Below are positions 31,368 to 40,132 of a DNA stretch of 64,000 bases, piece after piece (within the stretch, counting starts at the first letter, position 1; each line of letters begins with the position of its first letter). The stretch is from E44-bin88 sp034419075. GTDB taxonomy: Bacteria; Chloroflexota; Dehalococcoidia; Dehalococcoidales; BS750m-G39. The position numbers were made by a program, and so were the translations under genes. The stretch covers positions 1 through 64,000 of the forward strand of contig DAOULR010000026.1 of assembly GCA_034419075.1 (NCBI GenBank), in the 5' to 3' direction. The notes beneath the pieces are model-generated. The model ran no database searches. It was not told the origin of the DNA and saw nothing but the letters and a program-made list of their open reading frames with translations.

Positions 31368-32627
31368 CTATACCTCCTCGCCCCAATCCAGCATTATCAC
31401 CTGCACCGAGTCCCCCTCCTCCACACCAGGCGCATCCTCAGGCACAATCACCAGTCCGTTGGCCAGCGTCATCGAGGTCAAAATCCCCGAGCCCTGAGGC
31501 CCGGTAAGTCGGGCGAAGTATTTGCCGTCGCGCTTTTGCACTATCGCCCGGGCAAAGATACGCCGCCCGTCGGTGTTCACTATCGGCTCTTCTATGGTGG
31601 CTTCTATCATCGGCTTGGCCAGCTTCTTCCTCCCCATCATCTTGAACATGGCGGGGCGGGCGAAGAGCTCGAAGTTAAGCATGGCGCTGACCGGGTTGCC
31701 CGCCAAACCGAAGAGGGGTATCTTCCTGAACCCACCCTCGTTGCCCAGCGCCCGAATCATGCCGAAAGCCAGTGGCTTGCCCGGTTTCTGCCGTACCTGC
31801 CAGAAGACGACTTCGCCCTCTTTAGCCAGCACGTCCCGCACAATGTCGTAATCGCCCAGCGAGACCCCCCCCGAGGTCAACAGCATATCGGCATCCCGCC
31901 CCAGCTGGAGACGTGATACCAGCGAACTCTCGGCGTCGGAGGCAATACCCAGCACCCGGGGAATCCCCCCATAGCGCATAACCTGTGCCGCCAGGCTATA
32001 GCTGTTGCTGTTGTATATCTTGCCCTCGGGCAGCGGTTCCGTAATATCCACCAGCTCGTCGCCCGTGGCCAGAACGGCCACCACCGGACGGCGGATAACC
32101 TCTATCAGGCCACGACCCAGCGAAGCCAGCGCGCCGACCTCGGCAGGCCTGATTAAGGTTCCCTTGTCCAGCACCATCATCCCTTTGGCGATGTCCTCGC
32201 CCGCTCGCCGTATCTCCAGCCCTTTGGTTACCTCAGCCAGGATGCCCACTTCAGGGGCATCTGGTTCCCGCCCCGACTGGTCGGTATTCTCAAACTTAAC
32301 CACCGCGTCGGCACCTTTAGGTATGGGCGCCCCGGTCATAATCCTAGCCGCTGTGCCTGGCTCAATCTTAGCGCTGGAAATCGAGCCAGCCATAATAGTG
32401 TCGATAACGCGCAGAACGCGGGGCGACTTCGGACTGGCGCCCTTGGTATCGGCCGCCCTGACAGCAAAACCATCCATAGCCGAGTTGTCCAGCGGCGGAA
32501 TGTTGATTTCGGAGAATATATCCTCGGCCAGCACCTGCCCCAGACAGCTCAGTGCCGGGCTTTCTTCCGTATCCAGAACCTCTATATGCTCCAGAATCCT
32601 CTCCAGAGCCTGCTCAACGCTTATCAC
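31368..32627 (-). CDS. moeA: Molybdopterin molybdenumtransferase MoeA
   Basis: 419 residues. Typical are PPLDNSAMDGFAVRA (about 48-62), the PTGDEL-like ATGDELV loop in RRPVVAVLATGDELVD, LLTSGGVSLGDYDIV and GNPVSAMLNFELF. It inserts molybdate or tungstate into molybdopterin. It overlaps mobA by one base. The window's molybdenum hydroxylase (62-64 kb) and the AOR remnant would both need its product. Confidence 0.95.
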   Translation of the reverse strand: MISVEQALERILEHIEVLDTEESPALSCLGQVLAEDIFSEINIPPLDNSAMDGFAVRAADTKGASPKSPRVLRVIDTIMAGSISSAKIEPGTAARIMTGAPIPKGADAVVKFENTDQSGREPDAPEVGILAEVTKGLEIRRAGEDIAKGMMVLDKGTLIRPAEVGALASLGRGLIEVIRRPVVAVLATGDELVDITEPLPEGKIYNSNSYSLAAQVMRYGGIPRVLGIASDAESSLVSRLQLGRDADMLLTSGGVSLGDYDIVRDVLAKEGEVVFWQVRQKPGKPLAFGMIRALGNEGGFRKIPLFGLAGNPVSAMLNFELFARPAMFKMMGRKKLAKPMIEATIEEPIVNTDGRRIFARAIVQKRDGKYFARLTGPQGSGILTSMTLANGLVIVPEDAPGVEEGDSVQVIMLDWGEEV

Positions 32628-33235
32628 TACTTTGCTATCTCCTCAGCCAGTTGCTGCGCCTTCTCTAGGTCAGCCCCGGTATTAACGTTGAAGAAACTTA
32701 AGCGGCGGGGGTCGAAACGGTCTATATCGTCGGCCTCCACATACCTGACCTTAACCAGCCCAAAAAGGGCGTTAATCCTAGCATTCTTCTGCTCCAGCAG
32801 CCTTTCTATGGGAGCTAAACAGCTCTTGGCATAAACAGCATGCAGCGGTTCCACCATATCGTTGAGACGGGGGACCACCAGGTCGAAACCAGCCGCAAGC
32901 CCCAGCATGTAACGGAGCAAGGCTGGATTGAGGAAGGGCATATCACAGGCGACAGCGATGTTATAACGCGCCTTTGATGCAGCTAAACCGGTAGCCAGAC
33001 CAACCAGAGCGCCTCTGCCTGGATAGGCATCAGCTACTATTCTAAAACTCGGGTTCTGAAAAAACTGGGGAAGAGACCTGCCCTTAGCTGTAACTATAAT
33101 AATCTCGTTGCTAAAGGAACTGAGCTGGGTCACCACCCGATGGAGTAAACTCTGGCCATCAACTGTCTCAAGCGCCTTATCTCGTCCCAGACGTAAACCC
33201 TTGCCCCCGGCAAGAACGATACAACCTATTTCCAA
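32627..33235 (-). CDS. mobA: Molybdenum cofactor guanylyltransferase MobA
   Basis: 202 residues. The nucleotide-binding start VLAGGKGLRLGRDKALETV (about 7-25), VADAYPGRGALVGLATGL and the acidic ACDMPFLNP site identify it. It joins GMP (or CMP) to molybdopterin. In molybdenum-hydroxylase bacteria the related MocA uses CTP; the sequence does not settle which. It is followed directly by moeA. Confidence 0.9.
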   Translation of the reverse strand: MEIGCIVLAGGKGLRLGRDKALETVDGQSLLHRVVTQLSSFSNEIIIVTAKGRSLPQFFQNPSFRIVADAYPGRGALVGLATGLAASKARYNIAVACDMPFLNPALLRYMLGLAAGFDLVVPRLNDMVEPLHAVYAKSCLAPIERLLEQKNARINALFGLVKVRYVEADDIDRFDPRRLSFFNVNTGADLEKAQQLAEEIAK

Positions 33236-33304
33236 AATATGTTTCTCAGTCCCCCTAGCCTCACCCCCATATTTAATTATACCACCACCGTCAACTCTCC
33301 AAAG

Positions 33305-33952
33305 CTAAAGCGCTGGTTTGAGCACGATAATCTGGCCGGCGTCGGTTAGCTCTCCCGCCTTGAATTCCACCTGGCTGGTATCCAGCCACTTTACCCTGGC
33401 CTTGCCGCGCAAGAAATCTTCCACCCCAGCGAGGACGGGCAGGCCCTTGTTCGTGCGGTAGTGCATGGGGATAATCACCCCGGGCTTCAGCTGATCGCAG
33501 ACCTCAGTGGCGGTCTTGGCGTCGATGGTATAGGAACCGCCCACGGGAATGAATAAGATGTCGACACTGCCTATCTCCGTCTTCTGCTTATCGTCAAGTA
33601 GGTGTCCCAGGTCGCCGAGGTGGCAGACCCTCAGCCTGTCCACCTCGAAGCAGAAGATGATATTGCCACCCCTCATCCTCCCCCCCTCGTCGTCGTGATA
33701 GCTGATAATGCCCTTACACTTGATGCCCTTGACGTTAGAGGCTTCGGCCCGCCTCAACACCTGAGGGTTACCCCCGACGGCGGACACATTACAGTGGTCA
33801 AGATGGTCGTGGCTTACGGTAACGATATCAGCCGTCGTCCTTATCTCCCCGTAGGTCAATTCGGGGCTGGTAGTGTAGGGGTCGGTTACTATCTTCACCC
33901 CCTTGTCCGAGGTGATAACAAAGGCGGCGTGCCCCAGGTATTTAATCTTCAT
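33305..33952 (-). CDS. Metallo-beta-lactamase-fold hydrolase (UPF0173)
   Basis: 215 residues. The metal ligands are visible in SHDHLDHCN (HxHxxDH), HLGDLGHLL and PMHYRTN. It matches the UPF0173 group of small cytoplasmic hydrolases of unknown substrate. It lies 10 bases after the M42 peptidase gene and probably shares its transcript. Confidence 0.88.
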   Translation of the reverse strand: MKIKYLGHAAFVITSDKGVKIVTDPYTTSPELTYGEIRTTADIVTVSHDHLDHCNVSAVGGNPQVLRRAEASNVKGIKCKGIISYHDDEGGRMRGGNIIFCFEVDRLRVCHLGDLGHLLDDKQKTEIGSVDILFIPVGGSYTIDAKTATEVCDQLKPGVIIPMHYRTNKGLPVLAGVEDFLRGKARVKWLDTSQVEFKAGELTDAGQIIVLKPAL

Positions 33953-33962
33953 GGCTAACCCC

Positions 33963-35024
33963 CTAGAAGTAGTTACCGACTGATTTTATCGCCTCGACGA
34001 CCAAATCGGCGGTCTGGGCGAGGTCTTTCAAACTCAACACCTCCACCGGGGTGTGAATATAGCGGGTGGCGACGCTAATCACCCCCGAGGGAATGCCCTC
34101 CCGCGTCAGGCTGATGGCGGAGGCATCGGTAGTGCCGCCTTCGGCGACCTCCATCTGGTAGGGAATGCCCTTGGCTTTGGCTGTTTCGCGAAGCCACTCC
34201 AGCACCCTGGGGTGGGTAATCACCCCCCTCCCCCCGGCATCCATAACCGTAATCGAAGGCCCCTTGCCGATTTCTATAGCGGAGTCAGTCTTCTTTATGC
34301 CCGGGTGGTCGCCGGTTATGCAGGTATCTATGGCAATGCCGACGTCGGGATTTAGGCCGAAAGCGGAGGTGCGGGCGCCCTTAAGCCCAACCTCCTCCTG
34401 GACGGTGAAGACGCCGAATACCGATGACAGCTTCATGCCCGCGATCTGCTGCAGCACCGTAATCAGCACCGCTCCACCGGCGCGGTCATCAAAGGCTTTG
34501 CCGGTAACCCTGTCGCTAGCTAGTGCCGCCAGTTTCTGGTCGAGCGAAACAGTAACTCCATGCTCGACGCCCATTTTGGTAGCTTCGTCACGAGAAGAAA
34601 CGCCGATATCGATGAACATATCCTTGGCTTCAATCGCCTTTTTCCTATCCTCGGTCTTCATCACGTGCGTCGGCTTGGAGCCGATGACGCCCGCAACCAT
34701 CCCCTTCTTGGTGTGCAGCACTACCCGCTGGTTGACCAGCGTCTGGTCAAACCAGCCCCCCACCTTGGCGAAGCGGATGAACCCCTCGTCGTCGATGTAT
34801 TTCACCATCAAGCCTATCTCGTCCATATGGGCGGCTATCATCACCGAGGGCGACTTCCCCTTCTTGGTGGCGATGAGGTTGCCGAAGTTGTCGGTCCTGA
34901 GCTCGTCAACGCAGGGCTCGACCTCTTTCTTGATAATCTCCCTAACGCCGCCTTCATAGCCGGAAACCCCGTGGGCGTTAGATAACTTCTCCAGCAGGCC
35001 CTTTATCATCTTAATATCTGTCAT
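33963..35024 (-). CDS. M42 family glutamyl/leucyl aminopeptidase
   Basis: 353 residues. Metal ligands and catalytic residues are visible: AAHMDEIGLMV (about 64-74), FDDRAGGAVL, VQEEVGLKGA with the catalytic Glu, AIDTC and the closing His in TRYIHTPVEVL. M42 enzymes form dodecameric shells that trim N-terminal residues from peptides. Start is supported by position and the conserved first helix LLEKLSNAHGVSGYE. Confidence 0.92.
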   Translation of the reverse strand: MTDIKMIKGLLEKLSNAHGVSGYEGGVREIIKKEVEPCVDELRTDNFGNLIATKKGKSPSVMIAAHMDEIGLMVKYIDDEGFIRFAKVGGWFDQTLVNQRVVLHTKKGMVAGVIGSKPTHVMKTEDRKKAIEAKDMFIDIGVSSRDEATKMGVEHGVTVSLDQKLAALASDRVTGKAFDDRAGGAVLITVLQQIAGMKLSSVFGVFTVQEEVGLKGARTSAFGLNPDVGIAIDTCITGDHPGIKKTDSAIEIGKGPSITVMDAGGRGVITHPRVLEWLRETAKAKGIPYQMEVAEGGTTDASAISLTREGIPSGVISVATRYIHTPVEVLSLKDLAQTADLVVEAIKSVGNYF

Positions 35025-35060
35025 CTCTCAATAACCCCCTGTTTTTAGTTCGTTGCCTTT

Positions 35061-35651
35061 CTAACGACTCGCCTCCCTAACTACTTTATCCAACACGGGG
35101 CTGATATCCCGCGAGCTATCGGCAACATAGTGCCGGCGGCTGATTTTCTGCACCGTGGGCTTCATCTTGCGGTAGACATCCCAGTCGGCGTCCGAGTTGC
35201 CACTTGAATTTCCCCCGTTCTTCCTGGCCTGAAGCCGCTGGTAGACCAGCTCCGGCGGCGCTTCCACCCGCACCAGAATCAGCCTGACATCGAGGCGGTC
35301 GGCGATGTTGTAGAGACGTTCCCGGTCCCGCTCGGAAAGATTGGTGGCGTCGAGGATGAGGGGAATGCCCTTTTTGAGCAGCCTTTCGATGAGGCGGTGC
35401 AGCGTGCGGAAGAGGTGGGCGCTCTCCTGGGGGCTGTAGTTCGGCGGTGAGAAAAGCGTCTTGCGCAGGGCGTCGCTCTCCAGGATAACGAAGGGCAGCC
35501 TCTCGGCCAGCCTAGCGCAAAAGTAGGATTTTCCCGTTCCCGGCAGGCCGCTGACGGCGACAAAGGGTGGCCTGACTACCGGCTCGGGGAATTCCCCCAG
35601 CCCATCAGTCAGCCGCTGTAAGTCGGAAACAAGCTGACTAGCCACATTCAC
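35061..35651 (-). CDS. P-loop kinase-like ATP-binding protein
   Basis: 196 residues. Walker A GLPGTGKSYF (about 34-43) is followed by LILDATNLSERDRERL, a pattern of the zeta-toxin/polynucleotide-kinase 5'-hydroxyl-type ATPases (AAA_33). Substrate unknown. Such proteins phosphorylate small molecules, nucleic acid ends or UDP sugars. No antitoxin gene adjoins it. Confidence 0.75.
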   Translation of the reverse strand: MNVASQLVSDLQRLTDGLGEFPEPVVRPPFVAVSGLPGTGKSYFCARLAERLPFVILESDALRKTLFSPPNYSPQESAHLFRTLHRLIERLLKKGIPLILDATNLSERDRERLYNIADRLDVRLILVRVEAPPELVYQRLQARKNGGNSSGNSDADWDVYRKMKPTVQKISRRHYVADSSRDISPVLDKVVREASR

Positions 35652-35707
35652 ATTATAGAAGGTTTAGCCTGTTTTGGCTAGACATAATAGAGGGAAATCA
35701 GGGCAAA

Positions 35708-36598
35708 TTACCTTAAAGCCTCGTCGAAGAAAGCGGTCACTCTATCCATATACTCTTCGGGGTAGGTGGCGTAAGCCTCCACGTGACCGACATCGGATAC
35801 CACCCAGAGCTCGTTCAGCGGATTATCGGAGGCCTCCATCAGGCTATAGGCATGCGCCACGGGCACGGTATCATCGAGCTCGCCGTGGATAAAGAGGATG
35901 GGGCGGGGGGCGATATCACCCACCACCTCAACCGGTTTTATGGCGGTGAAGTCAACGCCGTACACCATCTTGACCATGAAGAGCAGAGGGCGGAGGAAAA
36001 ACTTGGGGAAGCTGCTGCGCTCGGCGAACTGAGGCTCAATCATATCATTCAGGTCGGCGTAAGCGCTGTCGGAGACGATGGCATCGATATTATCATCATC
36101 TGCGGCGGTCAGAATGGCCGTCACCGCCCCCATGGAAAAGCCCAGCACCCCGATATCCTCAAAACCCAACCCCGCCACATAGTCGACGGCGCCGCCCAGG
36201 TCACGGGTCTCATAATAGCCCGCCGACATCCTGTTGCCCTCGGATTCACCGTGCCCCCGCAGGTCGAACATGAGGACGCTGTAGTCGTGCTCCACTAGCT
36301 CGCAGGCAATATCCAGCATCTTAACGCCAGGGTCGGCCCTATGCTGCTCGGCGCCGTGTACCATAATAATGACCTCATCGCTGTCTTCGGCGGGCAGATA
36401 CCAGCCGTAAAGGGTCAGCTCGTCAACACGGCTGGGGAAAGCAACCTCTTCGTAGTCAAGCCCGCAGATAGACGGGTCCTCGGTAATGGGCAGCCTTTCG
36501 ACAGCGGTCATCGAGTGCCCCAGGTAGACCGATATCCCCAGAAAGGCAGCGATAGCCGCCAGAATGACAGCCAGTATTACCTTAAGCCACCACTTCAA
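35708..36598 (-). CDS. Membrane-anchored alpha/beta hydrolase
   Basis: 296 residues. A membrane helix at about 5-27 is followed by an alpha/beta-hydrolase domain: oxyanion region MVHGAEQHR, nucleophile elbow GFSMG (Ser about 153), acid HGELDDTVP and histidine VGHVEAY. Similar to the BEM46/YqkD-type hydrolases. Substrate unknown. It lies 14 bases after degV on the same strand. Confidence 0.85.
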   Translation of the reverse strand: MKWWLKVILAVILAAIAAFLGISVYLGHSMTAVERLPITEDPSICGLDYEEVAFPSRVDELTLYGWYLPAEDSDEVIIMVHGAEQHRADPGVKMLDIACELVEHDYSVLMFDLRGHGESEGNRMSAGYYETRDLGGAVDYVAGLGFEDIGVLGFSMGAVTAILTAADDDNIDAIVSDSAYADLNDMIEPQFAERSSFPKFFLRPLLFMVKMVYGVDFTAIKPVEVVGDIAPRPILFIHGELDDTVPVAHAYSLMEASDNPLNELWVVSDVGHVEAYATYPEEYMDRVTAFFDEALR

Positions 36599-36612
36599 GG
36601 CCTATTCTCCTT

Positions 36613-37470
36613 CTAGTCTTCGTAGAAAGCCAGGCCCAGCGTGCCCGTGCCCGTGGCGTAGCCCATCACCGGACTGAAGCCAGTCAGCCAGAGCTCGACG
36701 CAGTTGAACTCGGCGGCAACTTGTTTCTTCAGCTTCTCGCCCTCTTCCCGGGCAAAGGCGTGCATCACCGCCACGTGCACCGGGTTTTGCCCCACCTTCT
36801 CCCTCATCTTCTTTAGCATTTGCTTGATGCCCCGCTCGCGGCTCCGCACCACCCCCATAAAACGGACTACCCCTCCCTTAACGGTGAGTATCGGCCTGAT
36901 ACTGAGCACCGAGCCGGCCAGGGCGGCTATCTTGGGTATGCGCCCGGTGCGGTAAACATGACGGATGGTATCCAGGAAGGCAACCATAGCCACCTTGTCC
37001 TTCACCTCCTCGGCGGCTTTAACCACCTCGGGCAATGATTTGCCTTCCTCGGCGGCTCTAGCCGCCGCCAGGGCGACAAAGCCTTCGGTAGCCGTGACCG
37101 TCTGGGAGTCCATCACCTCTATGGAAAGCCCGGGAATCTCTTCTTCAAGGCGCTTTTTAGCACCCAAAACGCTGTCATATACCATGCTCAACTTGGAGGA
37201 AAGGGTGATACAGATTATGCCGTCGGTCTCCCGGCTGGCCTCACGGCAAGCCTCCATCCACTCCGAGGGATTGATCCCCGAGGTCTTAAAGGAATCGGGG
37301 TCTTTGAGGAAGAGCTTGTAGGCTTCGTCGGGGGTTATATCCACCCAGTCACGGTAGACTTTATCCTCGAAGTAGAGATTTATGGGGGCAATCCTGATAC
37401 CGTACTTTTCCACCAGTTCCCTGGTGAGACAAGCTATGCTGTCAGTAATGACGGCCACCTTTTGGGGCAT
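36613..37470 (-). CDS. DegV family fatty-acid-binding protein
   Basis: 285 residues. DegV marks are VITDSIACLTRELVEKYGIRIAP-type start, the TSGINPSEW loop, ITLSSKLSMVYDS and MDSQTVTATEGFVALAAARAA. Family members (FakB) bind a fatty acid and present it to the kinase FakA for phosphorylation. No fakA is in the window. It lies 14 bases after the second degV gene, so the two are one unit. Confidence 0.92.
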   Translation of the reverse strand: MPQKVAVITDSIACLTRELVEKYGIRIAPINLYFEDKVYRDWVDITPDEAYKLFLKDPDSFKTSGINPSEWMEACREASRETDGIICITLSSKLSMVYDSVLGAKKRLEEEIPGLSIEVMDSQTVTATEGFVALAAARAAEEGKSLPEVVKAAEEVKDKVAMVAFLDTIRHVYRTGRIPKIAALAGSVLSIRPILTVKGGVVRFMGVVRSRERGIKQMLKKMREKVGQNPVHVAVMHAFAREEGEKLKKQVAAEFNCVELWLTGFSPVMGYATGTGTLGLAFYED

Positions 37471-37484
37471 AAAAAAACGTCTCC

Positions 37485-38372
37485 TCAGTCTTCGGCGTAA
37501 AAGGAAATCCCGATTACCCCCGGCCCGCAGTGAACACCAGCCACGGGGGCGAAATCATTTATATAAATCTCAGGGCAATCAAAAAGCGATGATAGCTGGG
37601 CCTCAAGCCAGCGGGCTTCTTGGGGTACATTGGCCTGTTCTATACTGGCATGTACCCGCTGCCCCGGGCCAACCCTCTCCTGCATAATCTCCAGCAATCG
37701 CTCCAGCGCCTTCCGTCTGGTTCTGACTCGTTCCAGCGGTTCCAAAACCCCGGTGGAAGGAGGTACTTCTATGATAGGCTTAATGTTGAACAGAGCTCCG
37801 GCCCAAGAAGCGGCCTTACCAATGCGTCCTCCTTTAGCCAGATACTTAAGTGTATTCAAGGTAGCTATCAGAGTAACCCGCTTCTGCACGTCCTTGGCGG
37901 CTTCGATAACCTCGGGCAGAGACTTGCCCGCGGCAGCCGCCTTGGCCGCTGCCAGCACGATAAAACCATAAGCCCCCAACGCCGTCCGCGAGTCCATAAT
38001 TTCTATCGGCGGTTCGGGAACGCTCTCTCGAGCCGTCAGCGCCGCCTGCAATCCCATATGGCTGAACCCCGCGGTTACCAGAATACAGGCGATAGAATCG
38101 GCGTCTTTACCCACCTTCTGGAAGGCATCGATAAAATCCTGGGGTGATGGGGCTGATGTTGTCGGCAGGTCTTTCGCCTCCCCCAGCTTGACGTAGAATT
38201 CACTCGGAACCAGGTCTACGCCGTCACGATAGATCGTAGTACCAAAGATAATGGTCTCCGGCACCAGCTCGATGTTATACTTCTCTATCAGCTCCTTGGG
38301 CAAACATATCGCGCTATCGGAAACAATCCTCACTCCAGACATAGCAAAGCGTCTCCTTTCAGCCAACGACAC
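37485..38372 (-). CDS. DegV family fatty-acid-binding protein, second copy
   Basis: 295 residues. The same blocks are present: IVSDSAICLPKELIEKYNI, TSAPSPQDFIDAF, MDSRTALGAYGFIVLAAAKAA and the C-terminal GPGVIGISFYAED. Two neighbouring but clearly different DegV proteins suggest different fatty-acid preferences, as for FakB1 and FakB2. The first ATG of the frame (38372) lies 10 residues before a second Met (MSGVRIVSDS), which may be the true start. Confidence 0.92.
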   Translation of the reverse strand: MSLAERRRFAMSGVRIVSDSAICLPKELIEKYNIELVPETIIFGTTIYRDGVDLVPSEFYVKLGEAKDLPTTSAPSPQDFIDAFQKVGKDADSIACILVTAGFSHMGLQAALTARESVPEPPIEIMDSRTALGAYGFIVLAAAKAAAAGKSLPEVIEAAKDVQKRVTLIATLNTLKYLAKGGRIGKAASWAGALFNIKPIIEVPPSTGVLEPLERVRTRRKALERLLEIMQERVGPGQRVHASIEQANVPQEARWLEAQLSSLFDCPEIYINDFAPVAGVHCGPGVIGISFYAED

Positions 38373-38402
38373 AAAAAGATTCTGCTGGCGCCCCGGTTAA
38401 TG

Positions 38403-39302
38403 TTAACCGTTATGCTTTAGCGTTCGCTCCACTAAAGCTGGACTGAGCAGCAAAATCAGCATCACTACGATTAAAGCTAAAAAGGCGGGTATGCTGAGCC
38501 TGCCTTCGGTATAATAGGCAATCATAGTCAGGGTTATCAGCCCCGTGATTACCAGGACCGATATCCTCAGCCAGCGTTTTCTCAAGCGTATGAAGGTGGT
38601 GACGGCCACCCCCAGCGAGAGGAAGGTCAACCCAATCCAGGGAGCGAACTCCTGGAGGCGCTGCAGCCAGTAGGCAGGCATTCTGTCCACCGGCTCGACC
38701 GCCAGGAACCAGCCGATGATAATCGGCAACGGAAGTAACATTAGCGAGCTGTATAACCAGTCCCGCTTTATCTTCTTCAGCGTAAAGGCACAGACCAGCC
38801 ACGAAGCCATAGGGATGTAGATGACTATAGCCAGCCAGTCCCACCCCTGCGGCAGATAGAGCAGCAACAGGCCAGCAAAGACCACTGGCAGCAGGGAGTA
38901 ACTCAGCCAGGAGAAAAGCCAGGAAGGCTTGCCACGCCACCACCCGTAGACCACCACGCCCAATACCGCCACCAGCATGGCCAGCAGCCCGATAATACCC
39001 TGCCACCAGCTGAGGGCAAAGAGAAGGCCGAAAAGCAGGTGGGGCATAGCGGCAAAAAGCGCCTGAGCCCAGCTGCCCTGGCTGTGGCTCTCGTATATCT
39101 GGCGGGCGAGTATCTTGGCCGAGCCCATAAGCGTCAAACAGGTATTGGTCGCCTCCTCCTCCGATAGCCCCGCCTCTTGCAGCTCCTGGACCTCGTCCTC
39201 GATATGCGTTTCCAGCTCCTGCATGACCTCCTGCTCCGTGGAGCTGTCCAGCTTCAGGTTCTCCCGCACCATTTCCAGATAGTGACTCAGTGCCGTTACC
39301 AA
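38403..39302 (-). CDS. HAAS-domain membrane protein
   Basis: 299 residues. Residues ~5-70 are a HAAS signalling domain (LSHYLEMVRENLKL, EQEVMQELETHIEDEVQEL, SEEEATNTCLTLMGSAKILAR). Then 7-8 hydrophobic helices follow. HAAS proteins are commonly paired with PadR regulators, and here the padR gene ends 17 bases upstream. It probably senses or buffers a membrane condition. Function unproven. Confidence 0.8.
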   Translation of the reverse strand: MVTALSHYLEMVRENLKLDSSTEQEVMQELETHIEDEVQELQEAGLSEEEATNTCLTLMGSAKILARQIYESHSQGSWAQALFAAMPHLLFGLLFALSWWQGIIGLLAMLVAVLGVVVYGWWRGKPSWLFSWLSYSLLPVVFAGLLLLYLPQGWDWLAIVIYIPMASWLVCAFTLKKIKRDWLYSSLMLLPLPIIIGWFLAVEPVDRMPAYWLQRLQEFAPWIGLTFLSLGVAVTTFIRLRKRWLRISVLVITGLITLTMIAYYTEGRLSIPAFLALIVVMLILLLSPALVERTLKHNG

Positions 39303-39319
39303 TTCATAACCTCATATCA

Positions 39320-39661
39320 TTAAGATTCAGGCCGAATAATCAGGTTCATCGCCGCCAGGAAATCCAGCCACTGGCTCCGCTTGGTTTCCAGGCCGCGGAG
39401 TCCCTTTTCCGTGATATGATAATATCTCCGCTGCCGCCCGTTGGGCAACATCTGCCACCTGCCCTCGATTAAGCCCGACTGCTCCAGGCGGTGCAAAGCC
39501 GGATAGAGGGTACCTTCCTTAAAGCGGAAATAGCCCTCGCTCTTGCGCTCCAGCTCCTTGATAATCTGGTAGCCGTACATCGACTGCTGTTCCAGCAAGC
39601 AAAGAATTAAGGAATCAAAGCTGCCCTTGATAAGTTCACGCCTTTGTGCCATTCCATTCAC
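39320..39661 (-). CDS. PadR family transcriptional regulator
   Basis: 113 residues. The winged helix is clear (SFDSLILCLLEQQSMYGYQIIKEL, FRFKEGTLYPALHRLEQSGLIEG, RRYYHITEKGLRGLE). It is followed by the HAAS protein, its usual partner. Two copies of a palindrome related to CTAGTAATNCTAG stand upstream of it and of the next small gene, so it likely represses both. Confidence 0.92.
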   Translation of the reverse strand: MNGMAQRRELIKGSFDSLILCLLEQQSMYGYQIIKELERKSEGYFRFKEGTLYPALHRLEQSGLIEGRWQMLPNGRQRRYYHITEKGLRGLETKRSQWLDFLAAMNLIIRPES

Positions 39662-39672
39662 CTCGTTTTAAA

Positions 39673-39693
39673 ACACCTAGTAATCCTATGTAT
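39673..39693. promoter_or_regulatory. Probable PadR operator, padR copy
   Basis: ACACCTAGTAATCCTATGTAT, a 21-base imperfect palindrome (arms ACACCTAG and CTATGTAT), lies 12 bases before the padR ATG. It matches the perfect copy at 40053-40073 in 17 of 21 bases. Confidence 0.65.
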
Positions 39694-39833
39694 CACTATA
39701 ATAATACACAGCCCTCCGCTTTGCAATATGTCTTAAAACAACAGCATGATTAAGGACAGGCAGCCAAGGCAGCAGCTCCAGCCAGTCTCGGTGAGTTAAG
39801 CTAGACTTCACGAGGGGATAAACAATAGCCCGA

Positions 39834-39977
39834 TTATGATTTCATCGTCAGCATGCCCAAGAAGGCCAGTACGGCGGCCAGGCCACCGAAGACGTAACTA
39901 ACCCAATCAGCCGTCACCAATGGAGTCAGGAACACCCACACACCCAGGGAACAGATAGCTAAACTTAGTAACTTCAT
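39834..39977 (-). CDS. 47-residue SPW-like membrane protein
   Basis: A short gene with AAGGAGGT 12 bases before its ATG. It consists of two hydrophobic helices (LLSLAICSLGVWVFLTPLV and VFGGLAAVLAFLGML) around TADWVSY, like one SPW-repeat unit. The palindrome at 40053-40073 lies upstream. It probably belongs to the PadR/HAAS module. Confidence 0.6.
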   Translation of the reverse strand: MKLLSLAICSLGVWVFLTPLVTADWVSYVFGGLAAVLAFLGMLTMKS

Positions 39978-40052
39978 TATCTAGCGCTCACCTCCTTCCT
40001 TTTTTATATCGGAACTGCTGCCTTGACAACACGAGATAGCTTGTTAATCTAA

Positions 40053-40073
40053 ATACCTAGTAATTCTAGGTAT
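40053..40073. promoter_or_regulatory. Probable PadR operator, perfect palindrome
   Basis: Arms ATACCTAG and CTAGGTAT are perfect around TAATT. It lies 75 bases upstream of the 47-residue membrane protein gene (39977) and 60 bases downstream of the fabF stop. The second copy precedes padR. Confidence 0.7.
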
Positions 40074-40132
40074 ATAAAATATAGCATACATCACCGTTCT
40101 TGGCAATAGCTAACTATTCGGAAGGGGGATTT

